From: an uncultured Oscillospiraceae bacterium
GTDB taxonomy: Bacteria > Bacillota_A > Clostridia > Oscillospirales > Acutalibacteraceae
Length of the DNA stretch: 64,000 bases
Assembly: GCA_910589395.1 (NCBI GenBank)
Contig: CAJUTL010000010.1
Location: forward strand, 1 to 64,000
Direction: 5' to 3'
The position numbers and the translations under genes are program-made. The notes below the pieces were generated by a model, which saw nothing but the letters and a program-made list of their open reading frames with translations, had not been told where the DNA came from and did not search any database. Below are positions 1-7,949 of the stretch, piece by piece (within the stretch, counting starts at the first letter, position 1; each line of letters begins with the position of its first letter).

Positions 1-19
1 CTTTTTCTGTTTTCTTCTT

Positions 20-580
20 TCACAGCTCGATCTCCTCCTTCGCAAGATATTCCCGCAATTCTTTTCTCATACGAAACAGCATGGATTTCACCTTTCCCTG
101 GCTCATACCGTATGCCCGGGCGATCTCCCGCAGGGAATCGGCATACCAGTACCTGCGCAGAAACACCAGGCGCTTTTCTTCGGGCTGGGCGTACAGAAAG
201 CGTTCCAGGCACTGTGTGACAGCGCGATCCTCCGCCCCCTGCTCCACGCTGATCACGGCGGGAACGCATTCCTCCAGCTCGGAAAGCAGCAGCTCCCTTT
301 GGCCGCCTCCCCGTTTTTTCCGGGCGGAAAGCTTTGCGCGGTTCAGGGCGATATTCCGAACGGTTTTTCCCAAAAAAGCCTTCAGCTGCTCCGGGCAGGC
401 GGGCGGAATAGCCTGCCACAGCGCCAAATAGGCATCGTTTACACATTCCCTGGCGTCGCTTTCATTGCGCAGAATGTGGTATGCAATAGCACGGCAATAG
501 CCTCCATAGGCTTCCTCGGTAGCCGCTATGGCAGCTTCCCTGCGCTGCTGGTACAGAGAAACGATCTCCTGATCCGTCAT
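20..580 (-). CDS. ECF-type RNA polymerase sigma factor
   Basis: A 186-residue sigma-70 family factor of the short extracytoplasmic-function type, expected to direct RNA polymerase to a small regulon. Region 2 is visible around 'DARECVNDAYLALW' and region 4 near the C-terminus as a helix-turn-helix ('SLREIARAYGMSQGKVKSML'). The ATG at 580 is chosen because AGGAGG lies about six bases upstream; in-frame sequence further upstream runs through a hairpin and is not coding-like. No anti-sigma gene is visible, but transcription leaves the window at the left edge, so one could follow. The regulon and inducing signal are unknown. Confidence 0.85.
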   Translation of the reverse strand: MTDQEIVSLYQQRREAAIAATEEAYGGYCRAIAYHILRNESDARECVNDAYLALWQAIPPACPEQLKAFLGKTVRNIALNRAKLSARKKRGGGQRELLLSELEECVPAVISVEQGAEDRAVTQCLERFLYAQPEEKRLVFLRRYWYADSLREIARAYGMSQGKVKSMLFRMRKELREYLAKEEIEL

Positions 581-664
581 GTTTTTCCTCCTCTCCGTAG
601 GATATGAAAAAGCCTTTTCACCTCTAAAGACAACAAAACAAGCAAATGGTTTCGCTGAAACAAC

Positions 665-709
665 AAAAAATTTCCCGGCCGGAAAAGCATTTCCGCCGGG
701 GAATTTTTT
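665..709. terminator. Bidirectional Rho-independent terminator
   Basis: A GC-rich stem (cccggccggaaa pairing with tttccgccggg) is flanked by A- and T-tracts on both sides. On the minus strand it ends the ileS-small gene-DUF4160 unit and separates it from the sigma-factor gene. Confidence 0.75.
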
Positions 710-758
710 AGTAAGATCGTGCAAGCACATATCGATCAACTATAAAAGTTTTTGGCAT

Positions 759-1064
759 TCAGCAGTAGTACTCAATTTCTCCAAAATACTCCTGCCACTT
801 ATTGATAACATCTAAAACACGAATTTCAATTACGTCCATCAAATTTCGCAGAGTACGAGGGGGAATTTGAGAATGGTTATGACACAACAAGCAACGTCCG
901 GCTTTTGTGATCCATATTTTGGTAGCATTCCCGGTAGGCTTTCCCTTTATTACATGAACGTGAACGGGCTCCAAGGGAACGTTTTCATTCGCCCAGAAGT
1001 AAACCCGGGCGTGTTCGCACAAACAGGAGGATACGGATTTTGAGCAAAATTTTGCCAGCTTCAA
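759..1064 (-). CDS. DUF4160 domain protein, N-terminus doubtful
   Basis: About 100 residues. The core from 'VYFWANEN' through 'EPVHVHVIKGKPTGNATKIW' to 'WQEYFGEIEYYC' matches the DUF4160 family, small proteins that usually sit beside another small gene and are sometimes discussed as toxin-antitoxin-like; their biochemical role is not established. It is third in a unit with ileS and the 93-residue gene. The listed start is a TTG with no good Shine-Dalgarno, and the first 20 or so residues (Cys/Ser-rich) do not look like the family. A large inverted repeat covers this end, so the true start may be lost or frameshifted. The core assignment is firm; whether the gene is intact is not. Confidence 0.6.
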   Translation of the reverse strand: MKLAKFCSKSVSSCLCEHARVYFWANENVPLEPVHVHVIKGKPTGNATKIWITKAGRCLLCHNHSQIPPRTLRNLMDVIEIRVLDVINKWQEYFGEIEYYC

Positions 1065-1132
1065 GATAAAAATTTGCAGATGTACTCCCGTACTTCAAGA
1101 ATTTTTATCGCCGAAGATGACAAAATTTTGCC
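1043..1132. repeat. Large imperfect inverted repeat over the DUF4160 start
   Basis: Two arms of about 43 bp (1043-1085 and 1090-1132) are reverse complements with a few mismatches, separated by a 4-base loop (gtac-tccc-gtac). The outer part of each arm carries the self-palindromic core caaaattttg. It would fold as one long hairpin in RNA and overlaps the 5' end of the DUF4160 reading frame. Confidence 0.75.
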
Positions 1133-1181
1133 AAAAGCTGCGTGCTACCGTTTGTGTAAACACGCCCTATAACCGCCTATC

Positions 1182-1463
1182 TTAAAAATTTGAGGCATTC
1201 CCCTCCACTCCTCCTTCCCGGGCAAAACGGATCAGCAAATGTGCGGAGGACGAAACAATTTCACGAATTTTCTCCATCTCCTGTTGGTCAAACCCCTGAA
1301 TCCCCGTCCATCGATACTCCGGAAGGCTGCATACGGCAGATTTAAATCCGCCCTCACACGGCTTTTCCACATAAACCTTGACCTGTTCTTTTCCATCAAT
1401 CATTTGAGCTTCCGAATGAACAATCTCCGTGCCATCTGGCAAAGTTAGAAAAGGATACATCAT
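1182..1463 (-). CDS. Conserved small protein, DUF4160 neighbour
   Basis: A 93-residue protein opening 'MMYPFLTLPDGTEIVHSEA' and ending 'FAREGGVEGNASNF'. From memory, similar proteins occur in Firmicutes next to DUF4160 genes; no function is known. GAGGAGG precedes the ATG by seven bases. The gene begins 13 bases after the ileS stop and is therefore almost certainly on the ileS transcript. The protein is acidic with no membrane segment, so it is predicted to be cytoplasmic. A partner or antitoxin-like role for the DUF4160 protein is a guess from adjacency only. Confidence 0.7.
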   Translation of the reverse strand: MMYPFLTLPDGTEIVHSEAQMIDGKEQVKVYVEKPCEGGFKSAVCSLPEYRWTGIQGFDQQEMEKIREIVSSSAHLLIRFAREGGVEGNASNF

Positions 1464-1476
1464 TGCCGCTGCCTCC

Positions 1477-4400
1477 TCAAATCTTTTTCACACCGAAGCT
1501 GGTTTTTTCGCCGTTTACGTCCCACTCGGCGGTGTAGCCGGAAAGCTCGCCGTAATGGCAGGCTTCTCCCAGCACGTCTCCCAAAATGGCGGCTTCGTTT
1601 TTCCTGAGGACTTCTTCGATCTTCTTACTGCCGCTCTGGAACACCTCAATGTGATCGGTGACCACAAAGCCCGCGTCCTTCCGCATGGACTGAAGCTTGG
1701 AAACGATCTCCCGGACAAAGCCTTCTTCGATCAGGGCCTCGGTCAGGTTCGTATCCAGCGCCACAGTGAGCCCACGGTCGGAAACAGAGGTGAAGCCCTC
1801 CTTCTGGGCGGTTTCGATCAGCAGCTCTTCCTCGGTCAGGGAGATCTCTCCACCGGAAAGGGAAAGCTTCAGAGCGCCGGTTTGATCCAGTTCTTTCTTG
1901 GCCGCCGCGCCGTCCAGATTTTGCAGGGCGGTTCTGATCTCGCCGATCTGCTTGCCGTATTTCTGGCCCAGAAGACGAAGCTGGGGCTTGAAGGTATAGG
2001 CGATCAGATCTGACAAATCGCTGAGGAAAGAAAGCTCTTTTACGTTCAGCTCCTGCAAAATGATATGGCGGTACAGCTCGCCCAAATCGGAGCGGGCGTC
2101 AGTATACAGCGTTTGCAGAGGCTGGCGGTTTTTCCGGTTGGAAAGATTTCTGGCGGCGCGGCCCAGGGTGACCACCTTCAGCACCTCGTCCATATCGGCT
2201 TCCAGGGCGCTGTCGATCCGGGTTTCCTCGCAAACAGGGAACTCGCAGAGATGAACGCTTTCCGCAGCGCTTCGATCTACGGAACACACCAGGTTCCGAT
2301 AGATCTCCTCACTCATAAAGGGGACCATGGGAGCCGCCAGCTTTGCCACGGTGACAAGAGTGGTATACAGCGTCATGTAAGCGGCGGTCTTATCCTCCGT
2401 TTCGCCCTGTACCCAGAAGCGCTCCCGGCTGCGGCGAACGTACCAGTTGCTCATTTCGTCCACAAAATCCTGAAGCGCCCTGGCGGCCTCCGGCACGGCA
2501 TAGACAGAAAGATTCCTGTCTACTTCCCGTACCGTGGTATTCAGCCGGGACAACAGCCAGCGGTCCATCACCGTCAGCTTGCAATCGTCCAGGCGGTATT
2601 TCGTGGGATCGAATTCATCGATATTGGCATACAGCACAAAAAAGGCATAGGTGTTCCAAAGGGTGGAGAAAAACTTCTTCTGGCCCTCTATGACGGCCTT
2701 TTCATGGAACTTGCTGGGAAGCCAGGGGGCAGAGTTGGTATAGAAATACCAGCGCAGGGAATCCGCGCCGAATTTTTGCAGGGCCTCCATGGGCTCCACA
2801 GCGTTGCCCTTGGACTTACTCATCTTCTTGCCCTCTTCGTCCTGCACCAGGCCCTGCACCAGCACATTTTTATAGGGCGCCTTGTGGAACAGCAGGGTGG
2901 AAATGGCAAGCAGCGTATAGAACCAGCCCCTTGTCTGGTCTACCGCCTCGGAGATAAAGTCCGCCGGGAACTGCTGCTCGAACAGTTCCTTGTTTTCAAA
3001 GGGGTAATGGTGCTGGGCGAAGGGCATGGAGCCGGAATCGAACCAGCAGTCGATCACCTCCGGCACGCGCTTCATCTGCTTGCCGCAGTGAGGACAGGTG
3101 ATGGTCACCTCGTCCACATAGGGGCGGTGCAGCTCAATGTTCTCCGGGCAGTTGGGCGACAGCTCCCGCAGCTCCTGAATGCTGCCGACAGCGTGGCGAT
3201 GACCGCATTCGCATTCCCAGATATTCAGAGGCGTGCCCCAGTAGCGGTTTCGGCTGACGGCCCAATCCTGCAAATTTTCCAGCCAGTCCCCAAACCGGCC
3301 CTTACCGATGCTTTCGGGCAGCCAGTTTACCGTGTTGTTATTCCGGATGAGTTCTTCGCGCACATCGGTCATTTTAATATACCAGGATTCTCTGGCATAG
3401 TAGATCAGCGGCGTATCGCACCGCCAGCAGAAGGGATAGCTGTGCTCGAATTTGGGCGCGGAGAACAACAGGCCCCGCTCCTCCAGATCCTGCAAAATGG
3501 GGGTGTCCGCGTCCTTGCAGAAGGTGCCCGCCCATTTGGTTTCGGCGGTCATTTTTCCCTGGCCGTCCACCAACTGCACCAGGGGCAAGCCGTATTTTCT
3601 GCCCACCTTGGCGTCGTCCTCGCCGAAGGCCGGGGCAATATGAACCACGCCGGTGCCGTCTGTCAGGGTCACGTAATCGTCGCACACCACGTACCAGCAC
3701 TTTTCCTTGGGGCTTACAAAATCGAACAGGGGCTCATATTCCTTGTGCTCCAGGTCCGAGCCCTTGTACTCCTCCAAAATTTCATACTCGCCTTCTCCCA
3801 GCACGGTATCGCACAGGGCCCTGGCCAGATAATAGGTTTCTCCCTTGGAGGAAACCTTTACATAGTCCTCCCCGGCGTTGACGCACAGCGCCACGTTGGA
3901 GGGCAGCGTCCAGGGGGTGGTGGTCCAGGCGAGAATGAAGGCGTCCTCCCCTTTCACCCGGAACTTAGCCACGGCGGAACGCTCCTTCACGTCCTTATAG
4001 CCCTGGGCCACCTCGTGAGAGGAAAGGGGCGTGCCGCACCGGGGGCAGTAGGGCACGATCTTAAAGCCCTTATACAGCAGCCCCTTCTCCCAGATCTGCT
4101 TTAAGGCCCACCATTCGGACTCGATAAAGCTGTTGTCATAGGTGACATAGGGATCGTCCATATCGGCCCAAAAGCCTACGGAGCGGGAGAAATCCTCCCA
4201 CATTCCCTTATATTCCCATACGCTTTCCTTACACTTATCGATAAAGGGCGCAATGCCGTAATGCTCGATCTGCTCCTTGCCGTTGATGCCGAGAAGCTTT
4301 TCCACGCCCAACTCCACCGGCAAGCCGTGGGTGTCCCAGCCGGCCTTTCTGGGTACCAGGTTGCCCTTCATAGTCTGGAACCGGGGGAACAGGTCCTTAA

Positions 4401-4596
4401 AGGCACGGGTCTGCAAATGGCCGATATGGGGACGGCCGTTGGCGGTTGGCGGGCCGTCATAGAAGGTATAGACGGGATCGTTTTTCCGCTGCTCCATGCT
4501 TTTTTCAAAAATATGGTTTTCCCGCCAGAACTGCTCCGTTTCCTTTTCCCGCTCCACAAAATTCAGATTGGTGGAGACCTCCCTGTACTTGCTCAT
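1477..4596 (-). CDS. ileS: Isoleucyl-tRNA synthetase (type 2)
   Basis: Charges tRNA-Ile with isoleucine. At 1039 residues it has the size and sequence style of the eukaryote-like IleS2 group rather than the roughly 920-residue IleS1 group. Class I signatures are present: PHIGH at residues 56-60 and KMSKS at 591-595. Cys pairs at 184/187, 390/393 and about 501/504 are likely zinc ligands. The CP1 editing domain lies between the first and second halves ('AWTTTPWTLPSN' near 223-234). It is preceded by an isoleucine T-box and followed at once by two small genes. IleS2 enzymes are known for intrinsic mupirocin tolerance, but that is a family property not tested here. Confidence 0.97.
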   Translation of the reverse strand: MSKYREVSTNLNFVEREKETEQFWRENHIFEKSMEQRKNDPVYTFYDGPPTANGRPHIGHLQTRAFKDLFPRFQTMKGNLVPRKAGWDTHGLPVELGVEKLLGINGKEQIEHYGIAPFIDKCKESVWEYKGMWEDFSRSVGFWADMDDPYVTYDNSFIESEWWALKQIWEKGLLYKGFKIVPYCPRCGTPLSSHEVAQGYKDVKERSAVAKFRVKGEDAFILAWTTTPWTLPSNVALCVNAGEDYVKVSSKGETYYLARALCDTVLGEGEYEILEEYKGSDLEHKEYEPLFDFVSPKEKCWYVVCDDYVTLTDGTGVVHIAPAFGEDDAKVGRKYGLPLVQLVDGQGKMTAETKWAGTFCKDADTPILQDLEERGLLFSAPKFEHSYPFCWRCDTPLIYYARESWYIKMTDVREELIRNNNTVNWLPESIGKGRFGDWLENLQDWAVSRNRYWGTPLNIWECECGHRHAVGSIQELRELSPNCPENIELHRPYVDEVTITCPHCGKQMKRVPEVIDCWFDSGSMPFAQHHYPFENKELFEQQFPADFISEAVDQTRGWFYTLLAISTLLFHKAPYKNVLVQGLVQDEEGKKMSKSKGNAVEPMEALQKFGADSLRWYFYTNSAPWLPSKFHEKAVIEGQKKFFSTLWNTYAFFVLYANIDEFDPTKYRLDDCKLTVMDRWLLSRLNTTVREVDRNLSVYAVPEAARALQDFVDEMSNWYVRRSRERFWVQGETEDKTAAYMTLYTTLVTVAKLAAPMVPFMSEEIYRNLVCSVDRSAAESVHLCEFPVCEETRIDSALEADMDEVLKVVTLGRAARNLSNRKNRQPLQTLYTDARSDLGELYRHIILQELNVKELSFLSDLSDLIAYTFKPQLRLLGQKYGKQIGEIRTALQNLDGAAAKKELDQTGALKLSLSGGEISLTEEELLIETAQKEGFTSVSDRGLTVALDTNLTEALIEEGFVREIVSKLQSMRKDAGFVVTDHIEVFQSGSKKIEEVLRKNEAAILGDVLGEACHYGELSGYTAEWDVNGEKTSFGVKKI

Positions 4597-4621
4597 ACCG
4601 ATCCTTCCTTTCCAAAATTAC

Positions 4622-4905
4622 CGCATAAAAAGGGCCTTCGCCCCGATGACGGGACGAAAGCCGCAGCTTCGCTATACCACCCGATATCCATCAATATGGG
4701 CCCCGGTAACGGCGGGGTGCCGTCTCCCCTACTAAGAGGCCAAGGGCCGCCTTTCAGCTTGCGACTTGGGAGGGATATCGAGGAACCTGCTTTCCACGGA
4801 TACTCGCACCGGCTCGCACCATGAAACGGCCTTTCCGTTTCCCGCCGGCTCTCTGCAGCTTTCCCGCGCCTCGACCTGTCTCCGTCACGGTCTTTTTCCT
4901 TTGAC
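4622..4905 (-). promoter_or_regulatory. T-box riboswitch, isoleucine
   Basis: The untranslated leader of ileS. Read on the minus strand it shows a long stem I with an ATC specifier (plus-strand 4799-4801) in a GAGTATCCG context, then a T-box motif GGGTGGTATAGCG (plus-strand 4671-4683). The UGGU bulge can pair with the ACCA end of uncharged tRNA-Ile. A terminator hairpin of G/C-rich arms followed by CCCTTTTTA lies at 4624-4662. The known mechanism is that uncharged tRNA stabilises the antiterminator and lets ileS be transcribed. The specifier agrees with the downstream gene. Confidence 0.92.
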
Positions 4906-4908
4906 TTT

Positions 4909-4937
4909 GTTTTACCATAAAAGCGCGGAGAAGTCAA
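4909..4937 (-). promoter_or_regulatory. Sigma-A promoter of ileS
   Basis: On the minus strand TTGACT, a 17-base spacer, then TAAAAC, placed immediately upstream of the T-box leader. Confidence 0.65.
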
Positions 4938-5320
4938 GATAGATTCTGGATGCTGGATTCTGGATGCTAGACGGTGATGGTACCGCTATGCGCAATGAGC
5001 AATAAGAAATGAGCAATTAGAAAGGCAAGAGCATAGTTCGATAAATTGGAATTTACGGGTGCACCGCTTACTCCCCATCTATCATTCTGAACGAAGTGAA
5101 GAATCCCGTTCTTTGCCCTTTTGTCCTGGAATTAAGGACAAGATTCTTCGTCACTTCGTTCCTCAGAATGACAGTGGAGAACTGTGTGCTAAACTACAAT
5201 TTATTGCACACTCTTTCCCTTTCACTGCTCATTGCTAATTTCTCATTGCTACTTGTGTTCTCCGTCCGGCGTTTCCTTTTTCAATGTTTCGCTTTTCCTG
5301 CCTGTCTCCGAAAATTTTTC
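4938..5320. repeat. Intergenic mosaic: short strings plus family A element
   Basis: No gene is supported here. From 4944 there is a near-direct duplication of 'ggattctggatgct', then strings of the type 'gcaatgagcaat' (4988-5022), a family C palindrome AAATTGGAATTT (5043-5054), a family A palindrome (about 5081-5178: 'cattctgaacgaagtgaagaa' half-site and its inverted counterpart ending 'cctcagaatgaca') and another GCTCATTGCTAATT string (5226-5250). The open frame at 5096-5353 is made of these repeats. Confidence 0.8.
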
Positions 5321-5349
5321 TTGACAATCGCGGCTATGGGTTTTATAAT
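5321..5349 (+). promoter_or_regulatory. Perfect sigma-A promoter of the ROK-MATE pair
   Basis: TTGACA, 17-base spacer, TATAAT: an exact consensus. The perfect palindrome cttaattaag (5358-5367), about nine bases past the -10 box, is a candidate operator for the ROK protein encoded just downstream, which would suggest autoregulation. Confidence 0.8.
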
Positions 5350-5396
5350 TTAGGAAACTTAATTAAGAATGCTAAATAACAGGAAGAAGGGATTTC

Positions 5397-6407
5397 TTGG
5401 AATCCATCAATCGTCCGGAACTGGTAAAGGAACACAACCTGAATCTTGTGCGCAAGCAGCTATTTGAGCTGCGGCAGGCTACCCGCCAGCAGCTCAGTGC
5501 CGCCACGGGCATCAGCAACGTTACCATGGGCAGCCTGCTTTCCCAGCTTTTGGAAACCGGGGAAGCGCTGGAGGCTGAAAAGATCCCGTCCGCCGGGGGA
5601 AGGCCCGCCGTGGTATATTCCTATCACGCTTGCCGCCAGTACGCTTTGCTGCTCTCCGTGGGCTTTGAAAAAACGGAATACCGCTTTCGGGCTGTCCTGA
5701 TCAATCTGTACGGCGAGGTTGTTTGGGAAGAAACACGTCCCGCCGCCTGTTTGGGCTACGAAGAGACCCTGGAATATCTGAACCGCCTGCTCCGGGTTCG
5801 GGAGCCGGTAGGCGCTATCGGCATCGGTTTACCCGGCATCGGTTTTGGGGAATATCTGCACAAGGGGAAAGGGGCTGAGTATCTTTCCCTGGAAGCATTG
5901 GAAGTGCTGCGGCAGAAAACCGGGCTCACCATTCAGGTGGAAAACGACGTGAACCTTGCCGCCATGGGCTATGCGGAGCACAACGGGATCGGCCCCCAAA
6001 AAACGTTGGCCTACCTCTACCTGATGCGGGGAACCTACGGCGGTTCCGCCGTTTACTTAAACGGCAAGCTGCACTTGGGAAAAGGCCGGTTTGCCGGTGA
6101 AATGCTGCCCCCGCCTTACAATTCCGGCTGGTTTCATATGGACCCGGAAAACTCCGAGGCCATAGAGGAGGCTCTTTTTACCACGCTCCTCCCCTATCTT
6201 ACCATTCTGGCCCCTCACCATTTGGCGATCGCCAGCGATTATATCAGGGAAGAACAACTCAGGTCGGTAGAAGCCCGGCTGTCCGCCCTGGTAGGCCCCC
6301 AGCACTGTCCTGAATTTTCCCCGGCGGGAGATTTCAGGCGGGACTATCAAAAGGGCCTGGAGCGAATGACCCTGGAGCAGCTGCCCTTCCCCATCGGAAC
6401 GCAATAA
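5397..6407 (+). CDS. ROK family transcriptional regulator
   Basis: A 336-residue protein with an N-terminal winged helix ('LFELRQATRQQLSAATGISN', residues ~23-42) and a ROK sugar-kinase-like domain ('AIGIGLPGIGFGEYL', 'VENDVNLAAMGYAEH', 'GKGRFAGEML'). The zinc-binding CxCGxxGCxE motif of kinase-type ROK proteins is absent, which favours a regulator over an active kinase. The start is TTG at 5397, preceded by aggaagaaggg; no ATG lies nearby. It heads a unit with a MATE exporter behind a consensus promoter, so it may control that exporter in response to a sugar-like ligand. This is inferred from adjacency; the ligand is unknown. Confidence 0.85.
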   Translation: MESINRPELVKEHNLNLVRKQLFELRQATRQQLSAATGISNVTMGSLLSQLLETGEALEAEKIPSAGGRPAVVYSYHACRQYALLLSVGFEKTEYRFRAVLINLYGEVVWEETRPAACLGYEETLEYLNRLLRVREPVGAIGIGLPGIGFGEYLHKGKGAEYLSLEALEVLRQKTGLTIQVENDVNLAAMGYAEHNGIGPQKTLAYLYLMRGTYGGSAVYLNGKLHLGKGRFAGEMLPPPYNSGWFHMDPENSEAIEEALFTTLLPYLTILAPHHLAIASDYIREEQLRSVEARLSALVGPQHCPEFSPAGDFRRDYQKGLERMTLEQLPFPIGTQ

Positions 6408-6464
6408 GGACGCTTTTTCTGTTCTTCTATTACGAGCACTCTATTTTGAAAGGACTATAGACTT

Positions 6465-7859
6465 ATGAGTACAAAACAGAAAAATTTAGACATGACCCAA
6501 GGAAACCCCACCAGGCTGCTGGTTCTCTTCGCGATCCCCATGTGGATCGGCGGTATTTTCCAGCTGCTATATAATCTGGTGGATACCTGGGTAGTCGGGA
6601 AGTTCGTGGATCTCAATGCGCTTTCCGCCATGGGTTCCGCCGCCACCACCATCTTTTTCCTGATGATGATGGGCCAGGGCGTTACCAACGCGATCTCTGT
6701 TATTCTGGCTCAGGCGGAGGGCTCCCGCCAGGAAGGGCTTATGAAAAAAGCTGTGGCCCACGCCTATTACCTCGCTCTTGCGTCCGGGCTGATTCTGGGC
6801 CTCTTCTCCTTTTTCGGCGCCCGTCCCATCATGGAGCTTTTGCAGACCCCTTCCGAAACCATAGACCAGGCGGTGCTTTACATTCAGATCGTGGGCGGCC
6901 TTTCTATCGGGCAAATCGCCTATAATGCCTCCACCTCTGCTCTGCGGGCCATCGGCGATTCCAGAACACCCCTTTATTTCTTGATTTTTTCCTCGCTTCT
7001 CAACGTGGCGCTGGATCTCCTTTTTGTGCTGGCGTTCCACCGCGGCATAGACGGCGTGGCTTGGGCCACGGTGATTTCCCAGATCGCCTCCGCCGTTTTA
7101 TGCAGCGCCTACATGCTGAAAAAATATAAAAAGCTTTGTCCCGATAAAGAAGCCTGGCGGTTCGACGGCAAAATACTGCGGGAATATTTTCGCATTGGGA
7201 TCCCCATGTGTGTGCAGAGCGCCGTGTTGTGCGTAGGGGATATGATCATTACCTCTGTCATCAATTCCCATGGCGCGGACGTTATGGCGGCTTACACCAT
7301 TGGCAGCAAGGTGCAGCAGCTGGCTACCGTTTCCTTCTCCAATCTGGCCTTCTCCTTTTCTGTTTATTCCGGCCAGAACTTCGGCGCAAGGCAATATGAG
7401 CGTGTCAAAACCGGCTTAAAAAAGGGACTGCTTCTTATCGGAGGCCTGGCTCTTGTTTCCACGGTAATTATGCTGATTTTTGCCCCGCTCCTGGCCCCGC
7501 TGTTTATGAAGGAGGCGAACCCCTTTGTACTGGACGCCTCCATTTCCCTGACCCGTATTCAGGCGGTACTGTTTGTGGCGCTGGGGGCCATTTGGGCGGT
7601 CAATTCCACCCTGCGCGGGGTGGGACAGGTAAACATCACCTTAGTCTCCAGCGTTGTGGAGCTGGCCTCGAAGATCGGGCTTTCGCTGCTGCTGCCCTTT
7701 GCTTTCGGCAGTATCGGCATGGCGGAATATCTTGGCATTTGGATGGCCGCTCCCATCGGCTGGGTGCTGGGGCTGATTCCTTCCTTCTTCTTCCTGCTCC
7801 ATTGGTTTAAGCACCCGGAAAAGAAAAAGCAGTTCGAAGCGGCGCCTCAGGCGGAGTAG
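6465..7859 (+). CDS. MATE family multidrug/sodium efflux transporter
   Basis: A 464-residue integral membrane protein with about 12 hydrophobic segments in two similar halves, typical of the NorM/DinF MATE superfamily. The opening 'DMTQGNPTRLLVLFAIPMWI' and 'NLVDTWVVGKFV' are characteristic of clostridial members. Such proteins export organic cations, drugs or metabolites with Na+ or H+. AAAGGA lies ten bases before the ATG. It follows the ROK regulator by 57 bases, probably as one transcript, and is closed by a strong terminator. The substrate cannot be read from sequence. Confidence 0.9.
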   Translation: MSTKQKNLDMTQGNPTRLLVLFAIPMWIGGIFQLLYNLVDTWVVGKFVDLNALSAMGSAATTIFFLMMMGQGVTNAISVILAQAEGSRQEGLMKKAVAHAYYLALASGLILGLFSFFGARPIMELLQTPSETIDQAVLYIQIVGGLSIGQIAYNASTSALRAIGDSRTPLYFLIFSSLLNVALDLLFVLAFHRGIDGVAWATVISQIASAVLCSAYMLKKYKKLCPDKEAWRFDGKILREYFRIGIPMCVQSAVLCVGDMIITSVINSHGADVMAAYTIGSKVQQLATVSFSNLAFSFSVYSGQNFGARQYERVKTGLKKGLLLIGGLALVSTVIMLIFAPLLAPLFMKEANPFVLDASISLTRIQAVLFVALGAIWAVNSTLRGVGQVNITLVSSVVELASKIGLSLLLPFAFGSIGMAEYLGIWMAAPIGWVLGLIPSFFFLLHWFKHPEKKKQFEAAPQAE

Positions 7860-7874
7860 CCGTTATATCGCTGT

Positions 7875-7931
7875 CAAGATCATAAAAAAGCCGTTGCAGT
7901 TCATTTCTGCAACGGCCTTTTTATGATCTTG
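7875..7931. terminator. Bidirectional terminator, 25-bp perfect arms
   Basis: An exact inverted repeat (arms 7875-7899 and 7907-7931) with 'aaaaaagccgttgcag' on one side and its complement on the other around a 7-base loop. Both strands end in a U-tract. It separates the converging MATE and M6-protease genes. Confidence 0.92.
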
Positions 7932-7949
7932 AACATTTCGTGGGCTGGT

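Noticed and set aside
2065..4104. A 679-codon open frame on the plus strand opposite ileS
   Set aside because: It is an antisense shadow of the GC-rich ileS codons; no family resemblance, no ribosome-binding site and complete overlap with a certain gene.
4593..4937. 114-codon open frame upstream of ileS
   Set aside because: It coincides with the T-box leader; the RNA elements explain the sequence.
5096..5353. 85-codon open frame upstream of the ROK gene
   Set aside because: It consists of a family A palindrome and string repeats and contains the ROK promoter.
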